A stretch of DNA of 64,000 nt from Reichenbachiella faecimaris (GTDB lineage Bacteria; Bacteroidota; Bacteroidia; Cytophagales; Cyclobacteriaceae). This document shows positions 44,863-52,833 of the stretch, piece by piece. The stretch spans positions 806,001 through 870,000 of the forward strand of contig NZ_FWYF01000003.1 in the NCBI RefSeq assembly GCF_900176375.1, read 5' to 3'. The stretch's first letter is position 1; every line of letters begins with the position of its first letter. The position numbers were made by a program, and so were the translations under genes. The notes beneath the pieces are model-generated. The model saw only the letters and a list, made by a program, of their open reading frames with translations, was not told where the DNA came from and did no database searches.

Positions 44863-46473
44863 ATGATATATAAAAAATATTTGTTCTTCATTCTTATGCT
44901 GGTGTGTTATGCTTGTCAGATCGGCGATACTGACCAGACAGTAGAACCCTTTCAGTCCAGCCAGGCATCAGTGCCACACCCACCAGCAAAGGTCTTTGGG
45001 AGCTTGCTATACGAAGTGCAGACAAGTCGTATTTTTGACGATGGAAAGACCTTCGTGGATTGTGTGCCAAAAGTGGCTCCTGATTCTATTATGAAGGCTT
45101 ATATGGCAAACAAGGGAAACGCGAATTTTGACTTAAAAACCTTTGTAAATACTTACTTTGACCAGCCGTATAAGCATCCAGTTTATAACGAAGAACAGGA
45201 TACCGCATCACTTATTGACCATATAGACAAACTTTGGGGAACACTCAAACGGCCAGCTGACAGTGCTGTTTTTGGATCCAGAATACAATTACCTTATCCC
45301 TATGTAGTTCCAGGAGGTAGGTTTCGGGAAATCTATTATTGGGATTCTTATTTCACCATGTTGGGATTGGAAGTGTCAGGAGAACATCAACTCATAGAGG
45401 ATATGGTGAAAAATTTTGCTGAGATGATTGATCGATTTGGATTCATTCCCAATGGGAGCAGAACCTACTTTTTGGGAAGATCCCAACCTCCTTTTTTTGC
45501 ATTAATGATAAACTTGTTGGCATCCATTAAAGGAAAGTCAGTGTGGGTTGAATACCTTCCTTACTTGCAGAAGGAGTACGATTTTTGGATGACAGGTGCT
45601 GACAGCTTAACCGTTCAAAACGCTACCAGTCAGCGAGTGGTACTATTAGATTCGAAATATGTACTGAACCGATATTGGGACAATTTTGATGGGCCTAGGG
45701 AAGAAAGCCTGGCAGAGGACGTGCTTCTGGCTCGTGAATCTGGTCGAGAAGAGTCATTGGTATTCAGACATTTGCGAGCAGGAGCTGAATCTGGCTGGGA
45801 CTATAGCTCAAGATGGTTTGCAGATGGAAACACGCTGAAAACCATCGAAACCACAAATATTATTCCTGTCGATCTGAATGCTTTAATCTATTATTTAGAG
45901 CAAACTATTGCAAAAGGATATAAGCAGACGGGTCAGGACGCGTTGGCTGCCGAGTACGAAGGGAAGGCCCAAATTAGGAGAGAGGCATTGAATTTTTACT
46001 GTTGGGATGAAGTGCTGGGCTATTTCATCGATTATAATTTTAAATTCAAAACGCACACTTCTAATCCTTCACTGGCTGGAGTTTTTCCTTTGAGTTTTGA
46101 AATAGCTGATGCTAGTCAAGCAGAAAAGGTATCTGACTTTATTCAGCAGAATTTCCTGAAAGATGGTGGTTTGATCTCCACCTTAAACTATACCGGAGAG
46201 CAATGGGATGCACCTAATGGATGGCCACCACTTCAGTGGATGAGTTTTTGGGGTTTGAAAAATTACGACAAAGACTCTTTGGCAAATACCATAGCAAAGC
46301 GTTGGGTGAGTTTAAACGAAAGAGTCTATCAGCGGACGGGTAAAATGATGGAGAAATACAATGTGGAAGACTTAACGCTCGAAGGTGGCGGGGGCGAATA
46401 TCCGCTTCAGGATGGGTTCGGCTGGACTAATGGTGTCTATTTAAAAATGAAGTCAGAACTGGAGCAAAATTGA
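44863..46473 (+). CDS. GH37 alpha,alpha-trehalase lipoprotein
   Basis: A 536-residue trehalase that hydrolyses trehalose to two glucoses. The N-terminus is a lipoprotein signal (VCYAC, Cys18), placing it on the periplasmic side or surface. GH37 signature 1 is PGGRFREIYYWDSYF (about 150-164) and signature 2 is QWDAPNGWPPLQW (about 446-458). The catalytic Asp is in ESGWDYSSRW and the catalytic Glu in the GGGGEYPLQDGFGWTNG end segment. All are present, so it should be active. It is the last gene of the sigma/FecR/receptor/trehalase set. A strong terminator follows at 46550. Confidence 0.96.
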   Translation: MIYKKYLFFILMLVCYACQIGDTDQTVEPFQSSQASVPHPPAKVFGSLLYEVQTSRIFDDGKTFVDCVPKVAPDSIMKAYMANKGNANFDLKTFVNTYFDQPYKHPVYNEEQDTASLIDHIDKLWGTLKRPADSAVFGSRIQLPYPYVVPGGRFREIYYWDSYFTMLGLEVSGEHQLIEDMVKNFAEMIDRFGFIPNGSRTYFLGRSQPPFFALMINLLASIKGKSVWVEYLPYLQKEYDFWMTGADSLTVQNATSQRVVLLDSKYVLNRYWDNFDGPREESLAEDVLLARESGREESLVFRHLRAGAESGWDYSSRWFADGNTLKTIETTNIIPVDLNALIYYLEQTIAKGYKQTGQDALAAEYEGKAQIRREALNFYCWDEVLGYFIDYNFKFKTHTSNPSLAGVFPLSFEIADASQAEKVSDFIQQNFLKDGGLISTLNYTGEQWDAPNGWPPLQWMSFWGLKNYDKDSLANTIAKRWVSLNERVYQRTGKMMEKYNVEDLTLEGGGGEYPLQDGFGWTNGVYLKMKSELEQN

Positions 46474-46549
46474 GCAAGGACTTTTGAGAATAATACATGA
46501 GTACAGATAGTACCAACAAAAATATGGCTCAATGTTGGGAGCTTATTTT

Positions 46550-46582
46550 AAAAGTGACTCTGGGGGGAGTCACTTTTTTTTT
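46550..46582 (+). terminator. Strong terminator after trehalase
   Basis: AAAAGTGACTC (46550-46560) pairs perfectly with GAGTCACTTTT (46567-46577) around a TGGGGG loop and continues into a run of T's to 46582. It is 77 nt after the trehalase stop. The run of A's on the left also makes it usable on the minus strand for OsmC transcripts. Confidence 0.92.
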
Positions 46583-46684
46583 AATATGAAATATCAGGCC
46601 ATAATTACTTTGCGAAGTAAAAAGACAGTACTTAACTCTTATTAATATACCTGTATTATTAAACCCTGCCTTTGGTAGGATTTT

Positions 46685-47107
46685 TTAATCTAGTCTAGTT
46701 TCAACCAGTATGTCAGATTCGAGTGTACGGTGCACTGGACAGCTATTGGCAATCTGAAGCATTCTGTTCTTTTGATCGTTATCCAGATTGCCTTCCAGGG
46801 AGATGATTCGTTCAAAAGTGTCTACTTTTTGCGGTTTTTCATCACAAGTTTCACACGCTTCTTTGTACGATTTGGCGTATTTCACTTCCACTCTGATTCT
46901 TGAGACATCCCATTCCTTGCGGTTGGCGTAAAGCCGAAGAGTGATAGAAGTGCAGCTGGCTAAGGCACCACAGAGCAAGTCATAGGGGGTAGGCCCTTTA
47001 TCTAATCCTCCAATCTCTACTGGCTCGTCTACCAATCCCATGTGGCCGTCCGTGTTGAGCTGGGTGGTAAGTTCTTCTTTGGTTATGGCTACTGCGTATG
47101 TGCTCAT
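46685..47107 (-). CDS. OsmC/YhfA-family protein
   Basis: A 140-residue OsmC-like protein. The two conserved cysteines are in ALASCTSITLRLYANRK (about residue 52) and NSCPVHRTL (about 129), the peroxidatic pair of the family. GLDKGPTPYDLLCGALASC includes the usual helical start. OsmC proteins reduce organic hydroperoxides as soluble homodimers. This member has extra cysteines (CETCDEKP near 85) not typical of Ohr. It lies on the same strand as the Lpd-like flavoprotein, 264 nt downstream of it, so it is probably separately transcribed. OsmC family members are sometimes reduced by dihydrolipoyl proteins, but the neighbour here lacks the redox cysteines. Confidence 0.92.
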   Translation of the reverse strand: MSTYAVAITKEELTTQLNTDGHMGLVDEPVEIGGLDKGPTPYDLLCGALASCTSITLRLYANRKEWDVSRIRVEVKYAKSYKEACETCDEKPQKVDTFERIISLEGNLDNDQKNRMLQIANSCPVHRTLESDILVETRLD

Positions 47108-47371
47108 ATTTTGTGGATTTGATTTTACCTAAAGATACAACAAACAGTTGCAGGTAAAGTTCAGACAGAAGCGAATAATAGTCGTAGTGAAGAAACTGGG
47201 TAATAAATGGGGGTTAGCTCAAATGTCAAAACAAACTGTAGGACTGAGTCTATCACCCACCCGATTATGGAAGCATCTCCACTGGTAGAAAAACATTTCG
47301 CATAGCTCAATGTGCCGAACTCTGGATTAGTAGAACTTTGAAGACTGCTTTCTTTTACCTAATGGTAGGTT

Positions 47372-48856
47372 CTAAGCAAAGGCCACATTTTTTATTTCTC
47401 CATCAGAGTAGCTTGTGCATCTCATGGCGTCTCTAAGTACACCAGGCTTCAGCATGGACTTGTTGAGTAGCATACGAACACACTCCTGAATACCTTCAAT
47501 AATGGAAGGGTGAGGGTGTATCAATTCAGCTAATTCTTCAATGCCTTTATTCATGGAAATGAGAAGTGCCACAGCTTCAATGGAACTAGAAGCATGTTCA
47601 CCCACTACTCTCATGCCCAATACGCGCATTTCTTCGTCATTAGAAACAATCACTTTTATAAATCCTTCTGTATTTCGCATGGCTATTGCCCGAGATATAC
47701 AACTGTAGTCTAGACTCACGACTTTATGAGGGATATTTGCTTCTCTAGCTTTGATTTCGTTCAAACCCACACCAGCCACTTCTGGGGCTAAAAACATGAT
47801 GGTTGATATGTTTTCATAAATCAAGTCTTTTTCTGGCTTGCCGAAGATTTTTTCAATCGAATATCTTCCTTCTAATTCTCCCACATTAACCAATGCAATA
47901 TCTGCTGTGATATCGCCTACAGCGTAAATGTTGGGTACTGAAGTTTGTGTGAGATCATCTATAATTCCCCTACTATCCATATTGATTTTGACTGAAGCAG
48001 AGAGCAGATTTTCGTAATTAGGAATACGGCCTACAGAAACCAGCGCCTTCTCCACATGGAAAATTTCTTTTGACCCATTGTCATACTCCAGTGTATAGAC
48101 GACCATCCCGTTTTCCACTTTCATTTCTACCAACCTGGAGTTTCTATGAATCAGCACTTCTTTGCTCTCTAAGTTCTGTTCTATCACACTTACTATATCT
48201 TCATCTTCGAAAGGCAGAATACGATCACCTTTGTCAATCATATGGACTTTGGTCTGACCGAAATTTGAAAAAATCGTAGCAAATTCACAGCCAATCACTC
48301 CTGCTCCAACGATCACCATACTCTTAGGGAATTCCTTCAAGTTTTCGATACCATCACTGGTCAGAATAATGTTTTCGTCAATTGGAATATTATCTAATTT
48401 TCTCGGTCTGCTACCCGTGGCCAAAATGATATTGTCTGCTTCTATTTCAAACTCACCATCGTCTGTTCGAACGACAACCACAGTTTCACCTACTACTTTG
48501 GCAATGCCTTGGCGAAAATGAAAGAGATCGGCACCAGCATTGAGGTTGATGTTGTGCATGTGATGCTCCAAAAGCTCCTGTCTTTTGTTGACAGCTTTAT
48601 TTACCTCTTCCTTGAGGATTTGAAAGTTGTGCTTGGGTGTTGGTACATTGGTGGATTTGCAGTGAGTTCTTAGTGCAAAAGCCTCTCTGGAAAGCTCCCA
48701 CCAGGTTTTGCTGGAAAGTGCACCATTGTGAATACCAGCTCCTCCTATTTTATTCTTTTCTATCAGTAATACCTTCTTCTTGAAATCTACAGCTCTCATC
48801 GCTGCGGCATACCCTGCTGGCCCGCCACCTATTACACATACATCGTACTTATCCAT
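47372..48856 (-). CDS. Lpd/SthA-like flavoprotein lacking both redox-active cysteines
   Basis: A 494-residue flavin-dependent pyridine-nucleotide oxidoreductase of class I. The FAD site is GGGPAGYAAAMRA (about 10-22), the NAD(P) site is VGAGVIGCEFATIF (about 183-196), and the second FAD motif is YAVGDIT (about 315). The C-terminal dimerisation domain keeps the HPHPSIIE motif (H447, H449, E454). In place of the usual GGTCLNVGCIPSK it has GGAGIHNGALSSK (38-50), with no Cys at 41 or 46. It therefore cannot use the disulfide chemistry of dihydrolipoyl dehydrogenase; direct hydride transfer (transhydrogenase-like, or quinone/other reductase) is more plausible. A C-terminal extension of about 35 residues follows. 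Confidence 0.88.
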   Translation of the reverse strand: MDKYDVCVIGGGPAGYAAAMRAVDFKKKVLLIEKNKIGGAGIHNGALSSKTWWELSREAFALRTHCKSTNVPTPKHNFQILKEEVNKAVNKRQELLEHHMHNINLNAGADLFHFRQGIAKVVGETVVVVRTDDGEFEIEADNIILATGSRPRKLDNIPIDENIILTSDGIENLKEFPKSMVIVGAGVIGCEFATIFSNFGQTKVHMIDKGDRILPFEDEDIVSVIEQNLESKEVLIHRNSRLVEMKVENGMVVYTLEYDNGSKEIFHVEKALVSVGRIPNYENLLSASVKINMDSRGIIDDLTQTSVPNIYAVGDITADIALVNVGELEGRYSIEKIFGKPEKDLIYENISTIMFLAPEVAGVGLNEIKAREANIPHKVVSLDYSCISRAIAMRNTEGFIKVIVSNDEEMRVLGMRVVGEHASSSIEAVALLISMNKGIEELAELIHPHPSIIEGIQECVRMLLNKSMLKPGVLRDAMRCTSYSDGEIKNVAFA

Positions 48857-49068
48857 ATTGAATATCTAGTTTTTAAATTAGGGTAGCTGATTGAGTCTTA
48901 TAAAATTTAAGAATAAAAATTAATATTAGTAATAAAATGACACTTATATCTGATAAATCTGGTTCTATTTTAATTCCAGTCTACAATTGTCATAATATGA
49001 TTATACTTGTATAACCTGAACTTTTTACATCCTAACCTACATGTCAAAAAATACAAAATAAACTCCCG

Positions 49069-49572
49069 ATGCTTAAGAGAAATATTGCAGCATTAATCCT
49101 CACAATAGTGTCTTTGTGCCTGTTGTACCCGGGTCTTACAAAACCCATTTTGCAGGTGGTCATATCAGCTGAATTGCCCATCATTGGAAAGACAACTTTC
49201 TATGAGCAAACACAGAGTATTTTACAAACTGTAGACACCCTTTACCATACGAATAACAAATTCGTGGCTATTTTGATTTTCTTGTTTAGCGTGATTATTC
49301 CACTTACAAAAGGTGTTATCATTTTGGGAGTTCTTCTAATCAAAAAATTCTCGCTCAAAGCAAAGCTCTACCGTTTTGTATTCATCATAGGCAAGTGGTC
49401 TATGGCAGATGTGTTTGTGGTAGGCGTTTTTATGGCCTTTTTATCTACACAGTCGAATAGTTCTATTGAAGCCAATCTGTTAGAAGGGTTCAACTATTTT
49501 GCCTTCTACTGCTTATTGTCATTGTTAGGTATTCAAATGACCACGTTAGAAAAGCCAGAGCCTGATGCTTAA
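49069..49572 (+). CDS. PqiA-like membrane protein (paraquat-inducible protein A family)
   Basis: A 167-residue inner-membrane protein with four hydrophobic segments (about 7-25, 65-88, 105-125 and 137-157). KWSMADVFVVGVFMAFL, near residue 110, is a PqiA hallmark. It is a single half-domain without the N-terminal zinc-ribbon cysteines of full-length PqiA. PqiA proteins take part in lipid traffic with MCE proteins such as PqiB; no MCE gene is nearby. It overlaps the next gene by 8 nt. The 212-nt gap upstream is shared with the divergent flavoprotein gene and should contain both promoters. Confidence 0.85.
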   Translation: MLKRNIAALILTIVSLCLLYPGLTKPILQVVISAELPIIGKTTFYEQTQSILQTVDTLYHTNNKFVAILIFLFSVIIPLTKGVIILGVLLIKKFSLKAKLYRFVFIIGKWSMADVFVVGVFMAFLSTQSNSSIEANLLEGFNYFAFYCLLSLLGIQMTTLEKPEPDA

Positions 49573-50326
49573 AAGGCTCAAAATTCTGGGAATTACGCTG
49601 TTGGCAATTTTTTTGACAGCCTTTTTGCTATTTGAATATATGGATGAGGGCTTACCTGAGGGTGTGCAATCCGAGGAAGCAGATCAATTGGCACGTACTA
49701 TGATGGCATCCATCAATCATCAAGCTTGGCAAAATACTGGTGCAATCAGTTGGGGATATGACGACCGTACGTATGTGTGGGATAAAAAAAGACATCTTAC
49801 ACAAGTGGATTATGATGGGAATCGAGTTCAGTTGGATATCAATAAGCGTAAAGGGTTTATTGTAAATGGTGATTCCAGTTTGGCGGAGGAAAAGAAAAAG
49901 GAAATTTGTCATTGGGCATGGAGATATTGGTGTAACGATTCCTTCTGGTTGAACCCAATCAGTAAAATTTTTGATCCAGGCACTGAAAGAAGTATCGTAA
50001 CCTGGCATGGTAAAAAAACACTTTTAGTCACTTACACTTCTGGCGGTTCTACACCCGGAGATTCGTACCTATGGATTTTAGACGAAAATGGAAGGCCAAA
50101 AAGCTGGAAACTTTGGGTATCTATTATTCCCATTGGTGGCATGAGGTTTAGCTGGGATAAGTGGGTGAAATTAGAAACTGGCGTATGGGTGTCTACCTAT
50201 CATTTCAATCCAGTAAAAACTATTCCATTGCATAATCCAGTAGGCAAATTGGATTTGAGAGAAATGTATACAGAAGATATTTTTACGGCTTTGTTGTCTT
50301 CTTCAACAGAGTTGATTTCTTATTAA
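49565..50326 (+). CDS. Hypothetical exported or membrane-anchored protein
   Basis: A 253-residue protein with one N-terminal hydrophobic segment (about 6-24) and a soluble remainder that I do not recognise. The soluble part is rich in Trp and aromatic strands: WDKKRHLTQVDYDGNRVQL, HWAWRYWCNDSFWLNP and a WKLWVSIIPIGGMRFSWDKW block (quoted in part). This suggests a beta-rich fold, perhaps lipoprotein-localisation or lipid-binding-like, but no motif supports a function. It overlaps the PqiA-like gene by 8 nt, so the two are probably translated together, and the pair may act on membrane lipids; this is inference. Confidence 0.75.
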   Translation: MLKRLKILGITLLAIFLTAFLLFEYMDEGLPEGVQSEEADQLARTMMASINHQAWQNTGAISWGYDDRTYVWDKKRHLTQVDYDGNRVQLDINKRKGFIVNGDSSLAEEKKKEICHWAWRYWCNDSFWLNPISKIFDPGTERSIVTWHGKKTLLVTYTSGGSTPGDSYLWILDENGRPKSWKLWVSIIPIGGMRFSWDKWVKLETGVWVSTYHFNPVKTIPLHNPVGKLDLREMYTEDIFTALLSSSTELISY

Positions 50327-50439
50327 AACAGATAGATATTTTTAGCGTAACTCGCTGTGAAATTTGGTGTTTGTCACATTGAATCAAACGATGATCTTCT
50401 TTATTTGGTCATTGAGGCCAATTGTAAAATTTCATTTAC

Positions 50440-51507
50440 ATGAATTGGTCATCTTTATATCTCAATTTTATGCAAGAACTTAAAAAAGAATGGTTTTGGC
50501 ATGTCCTATTTTGGGTTGGCTATTTGCTAGTCAAAATATTCATTGTCGAATATTTCAGGGAGGATTTTGGCGTTGTGTTGCTTGTGGAGCTGATCAGTTT
50601 GCCACTCAAGATGCTTTTAGTCTACTTACTCATATTTTACTTAATCCCTAAATTTCTTCTAAATAAACAGTATCTAAAGTTTTGTATCTGGCTGTTAGCT
50701 CTGATTGTTTTCGCGGCCTTAGCTAGGCGATTGACTGATATTTACGTTGCCTATCCAATCAGTATGCTATACTTTGATCGCGCCTTGCTTTGGGATTTTG
50801 GGACGGCTTTTCGCAATTTGGTTTTTGTGTATCCAGTGGTAGGCTTGGCTACAGCCATATACCTCATGTCACATTGGGTCAAGGATTACCAAATGCGGAC
50901 TCAGTTGCAACGAGAGAAGCTGGAAGCAGAACTTAAGTATCTCAAGGCACAAGTGCATCCGCATTTCCTTTTCAATACCATCAATAATATTTATTCCTTG
51001 TCTTTGGATCAATCGCCAAAGACCGCTCAGGCGCTATTGGAATTATCAGATTTGCTCAGTTACATGCTGTATGAGTGCAACGTAGATCGAATATCGCTCA
51101 AAAAAGAAATTGAGTTGATTGAGAACTATATCAATTTAGAACGCCTGAGATATAGTGAAAGATTAGAGCTTCAATTTCATACGGATGGAGAAATAGAAGA
51201 CGCAAGTATCGCTCCGCTAATTTTACTCCCTTTTGTTGATAATTGCTTCAAACACGGCGCGGGCGATAGCATGGCAGAATGTTTCGTACACTTTACACTG
51301 ACCGTTAAGGACGGAGTTCTGTTTTTGAATCTCAAAAACAGTGTAGACAATTCAGGCCATAGACCTCAAGAGCATTCAGGCATAGGATTGCCGAATACAA
51401 GAAAAAGGCTGGAAGGTGAATATCCTGATAGGTACGAATTAGAGATCAAAGACGCTCCGGATTTATACGAAGTTAAATTAACCATTGGCTTAGATGAAAA
51501 GAGTTAA
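50440..51507 (+). CDS. LytS/YehU-type sensor histidine kinase
   Basis: A 355-residue histidine kinase of the His_kinase (LytS-like) family. Four hydrophobic segments (about 18-38, 44-74, 80-97, 125-145) have no large external domain. The phospho-acceptor is H175 in QVHPHFLFNTINNIY. The ATP-binding domain shows LLPFVDNCFKHG (N box, about 265) and HSGIGLPNTRKRLE (G box, about 312). It overlaps the LytTR response-regulator gene by 14 nt, so the two form a two-component pair with coupled translation. The stimulus is probably read inside the membrane and is not known. Confidence 0.94.
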   Translation: MNWSSLYLNFMQELKKEWFWHVLFWVGYLLVKIFIVEYFREDFGVVLLVELISLPLKMLLVYLLIFYLIPKFLLNKQYLKFCIWLLALIVFAALARRLTDIYVAYPISMLYFDRALLWDFGTAFRNLVFVYPVVGLATAIYLMSHWVKDYQMRTQLQREKLEAELKYLKAQVHPHFLFNTINNIYSLSLDQSPKTAQALLELSDLLSYMLYECNVDRISLKKEIELIENYINLERLRYSERLELQFHTDGEIEDASIAPLILLPFVDNCFKHGAGDSMAECFVHFTLTVKDGVLFLNLKNSVDNSGHRPQEHSGIGLPNTRKRLEGEYPDRYELEIKDAPDLYEVKLTIGLDEKS

Positions 51508-52216
51508 TTGTATCATAGTAGATGACGAGCCTCTAGCAGCCAAAGTGCTTGAAAACTATATTCAAAGGCTGGTTCATTTGAATTTGGTGGGTAAAGCTGA
51601 AAATGCAGTGGAGGCCTTTGATTTAATAAATACTCAGTGGATTGACCTGATGTTTTTAGATATTAAAATGCCTCAAATTTCTGGCCTGGATTTTATCAGG
51701 TCACTCAGCAGGCCTCCAGCTGTTATTTTTACTACAGCCTATAGAGACTTTGCTTTGGAGGGTTTTGAGATGGCGGCTGTAGATTATCTGCTTAAACCCA
51801 TTTCTTTTGAAAGGTTCATGAAAGCAATTGGAAAAGTGGAGCTACCTTGGAGTAAGGATAATGTTCCCTTAAATGACCAAGAGGCACAAACATTTGCACG
51901 TGATTATATCTTTGTCCGTGAGGATAAACGAATGAAAAAGGTGTTGCTTTCTGACATTCTTTTTATTGAGAGTATAAAGGACTACGTGAAAATCATCATC
52001 AAAAAAGGAAGTGTGCTGACTTACTTGAAAATGAATTACCTGGAGGAAAATTTGGCAAGTCATCAATTCATGAGAGTTCACAAATCTTTCATTGTCAGCA
52101 TTGAGGCGATTCAGGGCTATAGTGCGACCGAAATTGAGATTGGTAATTCAATTATACCCATTGGCAGATACTACAAAAATCAGGTGCATCAGAGACTTTC
52201 TGATTTGTTGCTTTGA
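51494..52216 (+). CDS. LytTR-type response regulator
   Basis: A 240-residue response regulator. The receiver domain (1-120) has acidic pocket D10/D11, phospho-acceptor D56 (FLDIKMP) and the KP motif VDYLLKPIS near 100. The LytTR DNA-binding domain (about 135-240) has FVREDKRMKKVLLSDILFIESIKDYVKI in part, then FMRVHKSFIVS and GNSIIPIGRYYK, all hallmarks. It partners with the overlapping LytS-type kinase. In Bacteroidetes such pairs are numerous and their targets usually unknown. Confidence 0.95.
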   Translation: MKRVNCIIVDDEPLAAKVLENYIQRLVHLNLVGKAENAVEAFDLINTQWIDLMFLDIKMPQISGLDFIRSLSRPPAVIFTTAYRDFALEGFEMAAVDYLLKPISFERFMKAIGKVELPWSKDNVPLNDQEAQTFARDYIFVREDKRMKKVLLSDILFIESIKDYVKIIIKKGSVLTYLKMNYLEENLASHQFMRVHKSFIVSIEAIQGYSATEIEIGNSIIPIGRYYKNQVHQRLSDLLL

Positions 52217-52376
52217 TCTGCCTGAATTCTTGAAAAGTTAATCTCAAAGAGGGTGTTAATCAATTTGTACTAATTAAGCCAATTAGAACGTCTATTCTTA
52301 ACAAAAGATCAAATTAGTATTAATAGTTGCAATGAAAGTTTGAATTCATTGAAAATGTTCTCAATTTTGACCTTCA

Positions 52377-52817
52377 ATGAGCCGATCAGTGAAGAAGCTA
52401 AAACTAAAAGCAGATTATAGCTATGATTTCCATCTGATAGGTATTATTTCTCAATCCAAAGATTATACAGTTTCGTGGGCTATCAATAGAGCACTAGACA
52501 TTGGATTGAAGAAAGAGTCAGATCTTGAAGTGGATTTGAAAAATGCTGAGAAATTGACCATTTCAAACTTTGTTTTTGAAAATGATTTTCGACGTTTTAC
52601 ACTTCTAGCTAACAAGGTTTTGACTGAGACTGCAATGACCCAAAAACTATTTGTTCCGTCTCTGGGAACTTTTGATTTTTTACTGAAGATAGAAGAGTTT
52701 GAAGAAACCTCCGATTTAGAATTACTCTTCACAGCGTTGCGGCGATCTGAAAAGATTGACTCCATCGTAAAATTGGATGTGAAAAAAATCAAAGAAAAAG
52801 AGAGTTTTTTATTCTAA
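52377..52817 (+). CDS. IPExxxVDY family protein
   Basis: A 146-residue protein of the IPExxxVDY family, found in Bacteroidetes directly upstream of pyruvate kinase. The N-terminal strand KLKLKADYSYDFHLIGIIS and YTVSWAINRALDI match the family. The name-giving motif is degenerate here: VPSLGTFDFLL occupies the position of IPExxxVDYxL. No catalytic residues or signal peptide are visible, so it is probably a small cytoplasmic protein. It ends 16 nt before the pyk ATG. Its link to glycolysis is by conserved position only. Confidence 0.85.
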   Translation: MSRSVKKLKLKADYSYDFHLIGIISQSKDYTVSWAINRALDIGLKKESDLEVDLKNAEKLTISNFVFENDFRRFTLLANKVLTETAMTQKLFVPSLGTFDFLLKIEEFEETSDLELLFTALRRSEKIDSIVKLDVKKIKEKESFLF

Positions 52818-52833
52818 ATAAACACACATATTG

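Noticed and set aside
46665-46686. Short hairpin CCTGCC/GGTAGG followed by T's at the end of the OsmC gene
   Set aside because: Only six pairs, one a wobble, and redundant with the strong terminator at 46550; it reaches the OsmC stop on the other strand.
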